A stretch of DNA of 64,000 nt from Falsiroseomonas ponticola (GTDB taxonomy: Bacteria; Pseudomonadota; Alphaproteobacteria; Acetobacterales; Acetobacteraceae), in NCBI RefSeq assembly GCF_016805305.1, contig NZ_JAERQN010000003.1, positions 1 through 64,000 of the forward strand, given 5' to 3'. This document shows positions 24,196 through 32,293 of the stretch, in pieces (positions within the stretch are counted from its first letter, which is position 1; each line of letters begins with the position of its first letter). A program made the translations under genes and the position numbers. The notes beneath the pieces are model-generated. The model was given only the letters and a program-made list of their open reading frames with translations, did no database searches and was not told the DNA's origin.

Positions 24196-25694
24196 CAGCG
24201 GTCCACGGCGCCGATGGCGAGGCCGGCGCCGCGCGGATCGGTCTCGAAGAAGCAGCTGTTGGGGTCGCCCGGCAGGTAGCGCGGGCAGGACAGCGCATTG
24301 CCGCGGCCGGGATTGGGCACGCCGGCGAAGAGGTCCGGCGCCTGCGGCGAGGGGGCCGCCGGCGTGGGCACCGCGCCCGGGACGATGCGCGGGGCGGGCG
24401 GCAGGTTGAAGCGCAGCGCCGCCGCCATGGGCAGCGCGGCCGCGATGGGCGCCGCCTGCTGCCCGCTGCCAGCCGTCGCGGCGCGGAAGGTGCGGAGCGG
24501 CGCGTTGAAGGCGATGGCGGCGGAGAGCAGCGGCGGCTGCACCTGGCCGATTCCGGGGGCGGCGGCCAGCAGGATGCCCGTGCCCGGCGCCACGCGGCCG
24601 GTGCCGAACAGGTTGTTCATGGTGAAGGCGCAGCTCACCGCCATGCCGTCCCGGTCCACGACCACGAGGGTGGTGGAGGCCGGCAGCACGGGCCAGCCCT
24701 GGTCGGCCGGCACCTCCGCCGTCACCAGCGCCATGGGGTCGCCGCCCCGTTCCCGCCAGGCGCGGGCCACGGCCACGCCGCGCAGCGATGCGGCATCCGC
24801 CGTGGCGCCGGCCGCCAGCGCGGTGAAGGCCGCCGCCGCGGCCAGGCCGCCATCGGCGGGCGGCGGCAGGAAGGCCACGCTGTCATTGCCCGCCCGCAGG
24901 ATCATCGGCGCCGCCACGCGCGGCACGGCGGCGCGCATCTCCGCCACCGTCAGCCCGCCCCCGGCGGCGATGGAGGCATCGGCCACCCGCCGCGCCAGCG
25001 CGCCCTGGTGCAGGTCCCCAACGCCGGAGGTGCGCAGCGCGCCGAGCGTGGTGCCGAGGTCCGGCTGCACCAGCGTGGCGCCGGCCGTGAGCGGCTGGCC
25101 GCCCGGCCCGGCGAAGATCGCGGCCGCGCCGGGATCCGCCAGCAGCGGGCCGGCGACGGCGGCCAGGTCCGTGGCCAGGGCGCGGCTGACCTCCACCCCG
25201 AAGCGGGCGGCCTGCTCGGCCGGGGCGATCAATTCCTCGAAGGGCCGCGCGCCGCCGCGGGCATGCAGGGCGAAGAGGCCGCGCGCCATCAGCGGCACGG
25301 CGGCCGGGCGGTCGGCGCCCGGGGGCGTCGCTTCCCGCGCGCCGGGCAGGAAGAGGATGGCCTCGGCCTCCGCCCGGCGGGGGGCGAAGAGCAGGCAGGC
25401 GCCGCCGCCGCCGAGCGCGGCGCGGGAGGGCTGGGTGACGGTGAGCATGAGCCCGCCCGCCACCGCGGCATCGGCGGCCGAGCCGCCGGCGGAGAGCGTG
25501 TTGCGCGCCACCAGCGCCGCCCGCGGGTCATCGGAGACGGCGCCGCCGAGGAAGCCGCGGACGAAGCCCGCCTGGCCCGGCTGCAGGGCGTTGGGGTCCG
25601 GCGCGAAGGCCGAGCAGCCCGACAGCGCGAGCGCCGCCACCGCGGCCAGGGCGGGGTGGGAAGCGGCGGCCTTGCGCGCTACCTTCCCGCCCAT
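24195..25694 (-). CDS. ggt: Gamma-glutamyltransferase-like lipoprotein
   Basis: N-terminal nucleophile hydrolase of the gamma-glutamyltransferase family, about 499 residues, shorter than the usual 550-600. The N-terminus is a lipoprotein signal (LAAVAALALSGC), so the enzyme should be membrane-anchored and periplasmic. The predicted autoprocessing site is the Thr in LPASTTLVVVDRDG, followed by SCAFTMNNLFGTG. It would cleave gamma-glutamyl compounds such as glutathione. The canonical GGSS/GSxIS-type oxyanion motif near the C-terminus is not obvious, so activity or specificity may differ. The start could be 25694 or 25712. It is divergent from the M48 protease gene and coupled to the aminotransferase. 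Confidence 0.82.
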   Translation of the reverse strand: MGGKVARKAAASHPALAAVAALALSGCSAFAPDPNALQPGQAGFVRGFLGGAVSDDPRAALVARNTLSAGGSAADAAVAGGLMLTVTQPSRAALGGGGACLLFAPRRAEAEAILFLPGAREATPPGADRPAAVPLMARGLFALHARGGARPFEELIAPAEQAARFGVEVSRALATDLAAVAGPLLADPGAAAIFAGPGGQPLTAGATLVQPDLGTTLGALRTSGVGDLHQGALARRVADASIAAGGGLTVAEMRAAVPRVAAPMILRAGNDSVAFLPPPADGGLAAAAAFTALAAGATADAASLRGVAVARAWRERGGDPMALVTAEVPADQGWPVLPASTTLVVVDRDGMAVSCAFTMNNLFGTGRVAPGTGILLAAAPGIGQVQPPLLSAAIAFNAPLRTFRAATAGSGQQAAPIAAALPMAAALRFNLPPAPRIVPGAVPTPAAPSPQAPDLFAGVPNPGRGNALSCPRYLPGDPNSCFFETDPRGAGLAIGAVDR

Positions 25695-25749
25695 GCCGCG
25701 ACGCTCTTCCATCGCCAGGCCCCCGGCTTCCGCCATGGTCTTCCGCGCC

Positions 25750-27126
25750 ATGGTTGCCGCCCCGAAGCTGGTCGTCATGCTGGTCGTCCTCGCCCTTCTC
25801 GCCGTGGTGGCCTGGCCTGGATCCGCCTCGGCGCAGTCGGCGGCACCACGCTTCGTCACCATCCGGGACGCCGAGACGGAACACCTCGTCCGGCGCCTGG
25901 TCCACCCCCTGCTTCGTACCGCGGGGGTGGATCCCGGCCTGGTTCGGACCACGCTGATCCAGGACCGCGCCATAAACGCCTTCGTCAGCACCGGCAACCG
26001 GCTGTTCGTCCATACCGGCCTGATCCAGCAATCCGGGGGCGCGCTGGAACTGGTGGGCGTGCTAGCGCATGAGACGGGGCACATCGCCGGCGGGCACCTG
26101 GCCCGGCTGCCGGAGGAGATGCGCAACGCCATGCTGCGCTCGATCGGCGCCATGCTGCTGGGCGGCGCGGCGGCCGCGGCCTCCGGCCAGGCAGGGGCGC
26201 TGGCGGCGGGCATGCTGGGCGGCCAGGCCAGCGCCATGGGGGAGTTCTTCGCCTTCACCCGTGCCCAGGAACAGGCGGCGGACCAGGCGGGGGTCAACTA
26301 TCTTGACCGCCTGGGCTGGTCCGCCCGCGGGCTGGAGAGGCTGCTGGAGCGGCTGCTGGACCAGGAGCTGCTCGCCGCCAGCCGGCAGGACCCCTATTTC
26401 CGCACCCACCCCCTGTCCCGCGACCGGCTGGAATTCATCCGCGAGCACCTGGCGCGGTCCCGCTTCGCGCAGGCGCCGTTCCCGGCCGAGCTGGAAGCCG
26501 CCTTCGCCATGGTGCGCGCCAAGCTGGACGGCTTCATCGATTCGCCGCTGCTGACCATGCGCCGCTATCCCGAGAGCGACACCGGCGCCCCCGCCCGCTA
26601 TGCCCGCGCCATCGCCCAGTTCCGCTCCGGCCGCATCGCCCCGGCGGTGGCGATGGTGGAGGCGCTGATCGCGGAACAGCCTTCGAACCCCTGGCTGCAT
26701 GAACTCAAGGGCCAGATCCTGTTCGAAGGCCACCGCGTGCCCGACTCGCTGGCGCCCTACGCCACCGCCGCCAGGCTGGCGCCGGAGGAGGGGCTGATCC
26801 GGCTGAGCCATGCCCGGGTGTTGATCGAGCTCGGCCAGCCCGCCCAGCTGCGCCAGGCGCTGGCCGAACTCGAAGCGGCCATGCGGACGGAGCGCGAGAG
26901 CGCCTTCCTCTGGCGGCAGGTCGCGGTGGCGCATGGCCGGCTGGGGGAGATGCCGATGGCCGACCTGGCGCTGGCGGAGGAGGCGATGCTGCTCGGCGAT
27001 CCGCTGGCGGCGCGGACGCTGGCGGCGCGGGCGGAGGGCGCGCTGCCGCCGGGCCCGCTGCGCCTGCGGGCCTCGGACCTCCGCAACGCCGCGCAGCCGG
27101 AGAACCTGCCGCCGCGGCGCCGCTGA
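25750..27126 (+). CDS. M48 family metalloprotease with TPR domain (BepA/YfgC-like)
   Basis: Periplasmic zinc protease/chaperone of the BepA type, which supervises outer-membrane protein assembly in enterics. The 458-residue protein has a signal peptide (residues 1-28, ending ASA), the HETGH zinc motif at His107-Glu108-His111, and a third-ligand region FTRAQEQAADQAGVNYLDR. After residue 250 come TPR-like helices (NPWLHELKGQILFEGHRVPD and following). Other possible starts are 25735 and 25693; 25750 gives the best signal peptide. It is divergent from ggt with roughly 55 bases between, and the DsbA-like gene follows on the same strand. Confidence 0.88.
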   Translation: MVAAPKLVVMLVVLALLAVVAWPGSASAQSAAPRFVTIRDAETEHLVRRLVHPLLRTAGVDPGLVRTTLIQDRAINAFVSTGNRLFVHTGLIQQSGGALELVGVLAHETGHIAGGHLARLPEEMRNAMLRSIGAMLLGGAAAAASGQAGALAAGMLGGQASAMGEFFAFTRAQEQAADQAGVNYLDRLGWSARGLERLLERLLDQELLAASRQDPYFRTHPLSRDRLEFIREHLARSRFAQAPFPAELEAAFAMVRAKLDGFIDSPLLTMRRYPESDTGAPARYARAIAQFRSGRIAPAVAMVEALIAEQPSNPWLHELKGQILFEGHRVPDSLAPYATAARLAPEEGLIRLSHARVLIELGQPAQLRQALAELEAAMRTERESAFLWRQVAVAHGRLGEMPMADLALAEEAMLLGDPLAARTLAARAEGALPPGPLRLRASDLRNAAQPENLPPRRR

Positions 27127-27183
27127 GGGCCCGCCCGCGGGGCGGGCGGTGACACGCCCCGCCCGGCTGCGATAAGGACAGGC

Positions 27184-27933
27184 ATGACCCGATCGCCCCT
27201 GCGCCTCATCCTCGCCGCCGGCCTCCTCCTCCTGGCCGGGGGGGCGCCGGCGCAGGAGAATCCCGGCTTCACCGCAGCGCAGCGCGCGGAGATCCTCGGC
27301 ATTCTCCGCCAGGCGTTGCGGGAGGATCCGACCATCCTGCGCGACGCCTTGGCAGGGCTGGAGGAGGCGGACCGCCGCGACCGCAGCGAGGCGCAGCGCG
27401 CCGCCATCGCCGATAATGCCGAGGCGCTGTTCCGCGACGCCGCCGACCCCAGCAAGGGCAATCCGCGCGGCGACGTGACCATCGTGGAGTTCTTCGACGC
27501 GCGCTGCGGCTACTGCAAGCAGATGCAGCCCGCCATGGACGCGCTGCTGCGGCGCGACCCCAATATCCGCCTGGTGCTGAAGGACCTGCCGATCCTCGGC
27601 CCCAACAGCGTCCTCGCCTCCCGCGCCCTGCTCGCGGCGCAGCGGCAGGGGCGCTACGTGCCGCTCTACGACGCGCTGCTGGCGCTGCGGGGGGAACCCA
27701 CGGAAGCGGTGCTGCGCCAGCAGGCGGAGCGCGCCGGGCTCGACTGGGCGCGGCTGCGCCGGGACATGGAGGATCCGGCCATCGGCGCGCGGATCGAGCG
27801 CAACCTCGCCCTCGCCAGCCGGCTTGGCATCGAGGGCACGCCCGCGCTGGTGATCGGCACCACGCTGGTCCCCGGGGCGATCGAGCTGCCGGCGCTGGAA
27901 CGGCTGGTGGCCGAGGCGCGGGCGGCACGCTGA
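27184..27933 (+). CDS. DsbA family thiol:disulfide protein
   Basis: Periplasmic thioredoxin-fold protein of 249 residues with a signal peptide (cleavage after APA, about residue 23). An N-terminal helical dimerisation region like that of ScsC/DsbG precedes the redox motif C108-G-Y-C111 within VEFFDARCGYCKQM. The cis-proline is in the GIEGTPALVIG loop near the C-terminus. It should oxidise or isomerise disulfides in envelope proteins. It has a good AAGGA site 8 bases before the ATG. It follows the M48 protease gene by 57 bases, so the two may form an envelope-quality unit. Confidence 0.9.
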   Translation: MTRSPLRLILAAGLLLLAGGAPAQENPGFTAAQRAEILGILRQALREDPTILRDALAGLEEADRRDRSEAQRAAIADNAEALFRDAADPSKGNPRGDVTIVEFFDARCGYCKQMQPAMDALLRRDPNIRLVLKDLPILGPNSVLASRALLAAQRQGRYVPLYDALLALRGEPTEAVLRQQAERAGLDWARLRRDMEDPAIGARIERNLALASRLGIEGTPALVIGTTLVPGAIELPALERLVAEARAAR

Positions 27934-27939
27934 TTATCA

Positions 27940-27955
27940 ATCTTCGGTAGAAGAT
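27940..27955 (+). terminator. Small hairpin after the DsbA-like gene
   Basis: ATCTTC-GGTA-GAAGAT forms a perfect 6-base-pair hairpin 7 bases after the stop codon. It is followed by GGACTTTCTTTAAG, a T-rich but interrupted tail. It is a plausible weak intrinsic terminator separating the gene from the ArgE-like gene. Confidence 0.45.
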
Positions 27956-28032
27956 GGACTTTCTTTAAGCGCCCGCGGGCCGGATTGCCGGCCCCGGCCC
28001 GCCGTATAGACTGCCCCCCAAGGGGGAGTGCG

Positions 28033-29193
28033 ATGGGGGCGGGACCGCGGGCGGTCGAGGTTCTGGCACGGCTGGTGGCCTTCGATACCACCAGCGCGCG
28101 CAGCAACCTGGCGCTGGTGCGCTACGTGCAGGACGAGCTCGCCGCGCAGGGCGTGGCGGCACGGCTCATCCACGACCCGGTCCAGGACAAGGCGGCGCTG
28201 CATGCCATCCTCGGCCCGGCCGTGGCGGGGGGCGTGGCGCTCTCCGCCCATAGCGACTGCGTGCCCGTGGCCGGCCAGGCCTGGACCGGCGATGCCTTCG
28301 CGCTGCGCCGCCAGCACGGGCGCCTGGTGGCGCGCGGGTCGGTGGACATGAAGGGCTTCTGGGCCTGCGCCCTGGCCAGCGTGCCGGGCCTGCTGGCCAA
28401 GGGGCTGAAGCGGCCCGTGCATCTGTGCCTCTCCTTCGACGAGGAGACGACCTTCGCCGGCGCCCCGCTGCTGGTGGGCAGCCTGGCGGAGGCCGCGCCG
28501 CCGCCCGCCTTCTGCGTGGTGGGCGAGCCCACCGGGATGACGCCGGTGGTCGCGCATAAGGGCTATGCCTCCTGGAATGTGCGGGTCACCGGCCGGACGG
28601 GGCATTCCAGCCTCACCCACCGCACCGCCAATGCGCTGGAGGCGGCGGCCGAGGCCGTGGCCTGGCTGAAGCGGGAGGCGCGCCGCATCGCCGCCGAGGG
28701 CGGCCGGGCGGCGGGCTTCGAGCCGCCCTGGAGCACCATCCACACCGGCACCTTCCACGCCGGCACCATCCTCAACATCGTCCCGGACCTGGCGGAATTC
28801 GTCTTCGAGGTGCGCAGCATCCCGGGCGAGGATGGCCGCCTGGTGCGGGGCGCGCTGGAGGCCTGGCTGGCGCGGGAGGTCCTGCCCGGCCTGCGCGCGG
28901 CGGCGCCCGATGCCGGCTTCGCCTTCGAGACGCGCTGCTACGCGCCGCCCTTCGAATTGCCGGCCGGGTCGGCGCTGCTGCCGCTGGTGCAATCCTGCGG
29001 CGCCCGCGGCCCGGCGCTGCGCGTGCCCTATGGCACCGAGGCCGGCGTCTTCCAGCGCGCCGGCATCGACAGCATCGTCTGCGGCCCTGGGCAGGTGGCG
29101 CAGGCACATCAGCCCGACGAGTGGATCGAGGAGGCGGAGATGGCGGCCTGCTGCGCCTTCATCGACCGGCTCGGCGACGCGCTGGCGGCATGA
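28033..29193 (+). CDS. argE: M20 family deacylase, acetylornithine deacetylase-like
   Basis: Dinuclear zinc amidohydrolase of 386 residues. Metal ligands are in SAHSDCVPV, GSVDMKGFWACAL and FDEETTFAG, and the terminal ligand is in GPGQVAQAHQPDEW. The dimerisation domain lies between (GYASWNVRVTGRTGHSSL). It fits ArgE (N-acetylornithine to ornithine). Relatives that act on other N-acyl amino acids exist, so the symbol is provisional. The ATG at 28033 is preceded by AGGGGGAG, part of which could pair with the CCCCCC at 28014-28019. It overlaps the next gene by 4 bases (ATGA), giving a coupled deacylase pair. Confidence 0.85.
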   Translation: MGAGPRAVEVLARLVAFDTTSARSNLALVRYVQDELAAQGVAARLIHDPVQDKAALHAILGPAVAGGVALSAHSDCVPVAGQAWTGDAFALRRQHGRLVARGSVDMKGFWACALASVPGLLAKGLKRPVHLCLSFDEETTFAGAPLLVGSLAEAAPPPAFCVVGEPTGMTPVVAHKGYASWNVRVTGRTGHSSLTHRTANALEAAAEAVAWLKREARRIAAEGGRAAGFEPPWSTIHTGTFHAGTILNIVPDLAEFVFEVRSIPGEDGRLVRGALEAWLAREVLPGLRAAAPDAGFAFETRCYAPPFELPAGSALLPLVQSCGARGPALRVPYGTEAGVFQRAGIDSIVCGPGQVAQAHQPDEWIEEAEMAACCAFIDRLGDALAA

Positions 29194-30173
29194 GCATGGC
29201 GAGCGGCGACCTCACCCAGGGCCTGCCCCTGTTCGAGCTGCCGAGCCTGGCGGTCCGCCTGCCGGTGCCGGACATCGCGCCCTGGCGCGAGGGGAATGCG
29301 GGCATCCCGGGTGTCTGGAGCCAGGCGGCGGAGGAGGCCGGGCCGCACCTCGTCGTCAGCACGCTGGTGCATGGCAACGAGATCTCCGGCGCGCTGCTCG
29401 CCAGCCGCTGGCTGCGGGAGGGGGTACGGCCGCGGCGCGGGCGGCTGACCTTCGTCTTCGCCAACCTGGCGGCCTTCGACCTGTTCGATGCCGCCGACCC
29501 CACGGCGAGCCGCTTCGTGGATGAGGACATGAACCGCCTCTGGTCGCCGAGCGCGCTGGCCGGCGGGCGGCGATCGGCGGAGCTGGAGCGCGTGCGCGCG
29601 CTACTGCCCGTGGTGCGGCAGGCAGATGTGCTGCTGGACCTGCATTCCATGCTCTGGCCGTCCGATCCGCTGTTCCTGGCGGGCACGGGGCTGGAGGCGC
29701 GCTCGCTCGGCCGGCTGGTCGGCACGCCGCCGCTGGTGGTGGGGGATGATGGCCACGCGGCGGGGCTGCGCATGATCGACCATCCCCGCTTCGCGCAGGA
29801 AGGCGCCCGCGGCCTGCTGCTCGAAGCCGGGCCGCATTGGCAGCCGGAAACCCTGGCGCAGATGGAGGTCGCGGCCGCGCGCCTGCTGCGGCTGCTCGGC
29901 ATGGCGGAGGAGGGTGCGCCGATCGCCCCCGATGCCTGGCCCGCCCCCGGCCGCGTGGCGCGGGTGACGCGCACCGTGACCGCCGCGACCGGCAGCTTCG
30001 CCTTCCTGCGGGACTATCGCGGCGGCGAGGTGATCGCCCGCCGCAACACGCTGATCGCGCTGGATGGGGAGGCCGAGATCCGCACGCCCCATGACGACTG
30101 CCTGCTGGTGATGCCGAGCCCGCGCGTGATGCGGGGGCATACGGCGGTGCGGCTGGCGCGGTTCGAGGGATAG
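29190..30173 (+). CDS. Succinylglutamate desuccinylase/aspartoacylase family hydrolase
   Basis: Zinc carboxypeptidase-fold deacylase of 327 residues related to AstE and AspA. Visible metal and catalytic motifs are STLVHGNEISGALL (His and Glu ligands), the conserved Asn/Arg region DEDMNRLWS, LLDLHSM (His ligand) and the general-base glutamate in GLLLEAGPHW. It removes an acyl group from an N-acyl amino acid; the exact substrate is open. The C-terminal beta domain begins near RVARVTRTVTAATGSFAFL. It starts inside the ArgE-like gene's stop (ATGA), so the two deacylases probably act on related compounds. Confidence 0.85.
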   Translation: MSMASGDLTQGLPLFELPSLAVRLPVPDIAPWREGNAGIPGVWSQAAEEAGPHLVVSTLVHGNEISGALLASRWLREGVRPRRGRLTFVFANLAAFDLFDAADPTASRFVDEDMNRLWSPSALAGGRRSAELERVRALLPVVRQADVLLDLHSMLWPSDPLFLAGTGLEARSLGRLVGTPPLVVGDDGHAAGLRMIDHPRFAQEGARGLLLEAGPHWQPETLAQMEVAAARLLRLLGMAEEGAPIAPDAWPAPGRVARVTRTVTAATGSFAFLRDYRGGEVIARRNTLIALDGEAEIRTPHDDCLLVMPSPRVMRGHTAVRLARFEG

Positions 30174-30225
30174 CGGAACCGGCCAGCCCGACCGGCGCGG
30201 TGATGGGGCCGGCGACGCGCCTGCA

Positions 30226-31119
30226 TCACCCCGCGAAGCAGCTGCGCAGGAAGGCGTTGAAGTCAGCCGTCCACTGGGTGCGGTTGGCGGGTGCGAAGCT
30301 GGCATGGCCTTCCACGCCCGGCACGCCCGGATATTCGCGCAGCTCGCAGGGGCGGCCGGCGGCCGAGGCGGCCTCGCTGATCGCCCGGCTCACGGCCACG
30401 GGGACGAGGCTGTCCGTCAGCATGTGCTGCACCAGCATCGGCCCCTGGCCCGCCGCCGCGGCCGCCCGCAGCGCCGCCAGGCCGACATCCGCGCGCCGGT
30501 ACCACGCGCCGGTCGCCATCAGGGCCGTGCCCGCATAGGCACGCAGGGCCGATGCCAGCAGCGACACCACGCCCCCATGCGAAGACCCGGCAACCACGAT
30601 GCGGTCTGCCCTGATATCCGGTTGCCGGGATGCCCATTCCGTCGCCGCCACCGTGTCACGCGCCCTGGCTGCGAGCAGATCCATGACGCGCAGGGGGTCG
30701 AGCATGGCGTCGATCGGCCTGGGTCCTTCGGACGCGCCGTAGCCGCGGCCCTCCGGGATCACCAGCGCGATGCCGAGGGCCTCTGCCCAGGCCCGCCAGG
30801 GCGCGCCATCGCCCTGAACCTGCGGGACGGCCGTGTAGTCCTGCAGGGAAAGATCAGCGGCCAGTTCGACCTGCGACCCGTGGTTCCACACCACCGCCGG
30901 CATCGGGCCCTGACCGCCACCGGGCAGGACGAGCCAGACGCGCAGGCGAAGGCCATCGTTCACGACGCGATGCTCGGTGATCCTCGTGCCCATGCCGGGG
31001 CCGGGGGTCTGCGCCGCCACGGGCGGGCCTGACCACGGGAGCTTCGCGGCCGGCAGGATGGAACCCGCCGCGCCCAGCATGAGGGACCGGCGCGATGGCG
31101 GCACTGGCATCCCGGACAT
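30226..31119 (-). CDS. Exported alpha/beta hydrolase
   Basis: Alpha/beta hydrolase of about 297 residues, close to dienelactone-hydrolase and prolyl-oligopeptidase-like esterases. The nucleophile elbow is GSSHGG, the acidic residue is likely in LTDSLVPVAVS and the histidine in GVEGHASFAP. The N-terminus contains SRRSLMLGAAGSILPAA, which looks like a twin-arginine signal, suggesting export in folded form. The substrate is unknown. Possible starts are 31128 (GTG), 31119 and 31110 (ATG); 31119 is a compromise. It stands alone, convergent with the AstE-like gene and upstream of a Bug receptor gene on the same strand. Confidence 0.78.
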   Translation of the reverse strand: MSGMPVPPSRRSLMLGAAGSILPAAKLPWSGPPVAAQTPGPGMGTRITEHRVVNDGLRLRVWLVLPGGGQGPMPAVVWNHGSQVELAADLSLQDYTAVPQVQGDGAPWRAWAEALGIALVIPEGRGYGASEGPRPIDAMLDPLRVMDLLAARARDTVAATEWASRQPDIRADRIVVAGSSHGGVVSLLASALRAYAGTALMATGAWYRRADVGLAALRAAAAAGQGPMLVQHMLTDSLVPVAVSRAISEAASAAGRPCELREYPGVPGVEGHASFAPANRTQWTADFNAFLRSCFAG

Positions 31120-31220
31120 CCACGCCACTCCACGGCCAAGGCTGCTGCCCCGCCACTGCGCGGCAGCGCCGGCGTGGTGTCAAGCCAGGGCCAGCCGGGT
31201 GATGCCGAACGCCCTCCCCA

Positions 31221-32192
31221 TCAGTTGGCCATCCCGTCCGCCGCCTCGATCAGCGGCTTCCAGCGCGCGATCTCGGCCCGCCAGAAGGTCTGTGCGCCCT
31301 CCGGCGTCGTACGCTCCCCGCCCGCCGGCCCGCTGCCGAGGTCGCCCATGCGGCGGATCACCGTCTCGTCCCGCAGGGCGATATGCAGCGCGCGGTTCAG
31401 GCGGTCGATCACCGGGCGCGGCGTGCCGGCCGCGACGAAGAGCATGTTCCAGCCGGACATGCGCATGGCGGGCAGCCCGGCCTCCGCCGTGGTGGGCACG
31501 CCCGGCAGGGCGCCGGCACGCTCCGGCGTGCTGATCGCGAAGGCGCGGATGGAGCCCGCACGGATCTGCTCCGCATTGTTGGTCGTCTGGTCGCAGCCCA
31601 GGTCGAGCGTGCCGCCGACGAGGTCGTTCATCACCAGCGCATTGCCGCGATAGGGCACCAGCGTGACGGGCGTGCCGATGGAGGCCATCAGCAGCAGGCT
31701 GCAGAGGTGGCTGGTGGAGCCCACGCCGGCATTGCCGAGGTTGAGGCGCCGCCCGTCCCGCCGCACCAGCGCGACCATCTCCGCCAGGTTGGCCGCGGGG
31801 AAGTTGGGCCGGGCAATGATCGCCATCGGCACCTCGTTCACCAGGCCCACCGCCTCCAGCGCCAGGGGGTCGAAGCTGAGGCTACGGTAGAGGGTCGGGA
31901 TGGTGGCCTGGGCCAGGCTGCCGAACAGGATGGTGTGGCCATCGGGGCGGGCCTGCGCGACCCGCGCCTGGCCGATCGATCCGCCGGCGCCCGAGGCATT
32001 CTCCACCACCACGGGCTGGCCGAGATCGGCGCCGAGGGAGGGCGCGATCAGCCGCGCCACCACATCGGCCGGCCCGCCCGGCGCGAAGCCCACCACCATG
32101 GAGATCGGCCGCGTGGGATAGGCGGGCTGTGCCGCGGCGGTGCCGGCGGCCAGCAGCAGGCCGAGCAGCCCGAGCCCTGCGGTCCTGAACAT
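31221..32192 (-). CDS. Tripartite tricarboxylate transporter (Bug) solute-binding protein
   Basis: Periplasmic receptor of the TctC/Bug family, 323 residues with a signal peptide (LLGLLLAAGTAAA). Family features are YPTRPISMVVGFAPGGPAD, then VVVENASGAGGSIGQ, then LVPYRGNALVMNDLVGG. These proteins bind carboxylates or aromatic acids. No TctA/TctB membrane subunits are nearby, which is usual for the expanded orphan Bug sets of Acetobacteraceae and Burkholderiales. The ATG at 32192 has GGGAGG 8 bases upstream. Monocistronic by appearance. Confidence 0.9.
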   Translation of the reverse strand: MFRTAGLGLLGLLLAAGTAAAQPAYPTRPISMVVGFAPGGPADVVARLIAPSLGADLGQPVVVENASGAGGSIGQARVAQARPDGHTILFGSLAQATIPTLYRSLSFDPLALEAVGLVNEVPMAIIARPNFPAANLAEMVALVRRDGRRLNLGNAGVGSTSHLCSLLLMASIGTPVTLVPYRGNALVMNDLVGGTLDLGCDQTTNNAEQIRAGSIRAFAISTPERAGALPGVPTTAEAGLPAMRMSGWNMLFVAAGTPRPVIDRLNRALHIALRDETVIRRMGDLGSGPAGGERTTPEGAQTFWRAEIARWKPLIEAADGMAN

Positions 32193-32293
32193 CGTGGTTC
32201 CTCCCGTTTCGTTGCCGTCAGGCATCGCCGCATCGTGGGACGGCCGCAAGGGAGAAAATCGCCCGCATGGCGGGAACGGTCGCGTGAGGGGCG

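Noticed and set aside
27981-28010. TATAGA preceded by TTGCCG as promoter for the ArgE-like gene
   Set aside because: The spacing is 14 bases, too short for a sigma-70-type promoter.
30174-30225. Possible terminator between the AstE-like gene and the convergent hydrolase
   Set aside because: CCGG-rich short repeats are present, but no stem longer than five pairs with an acceptable loop could be drawn.
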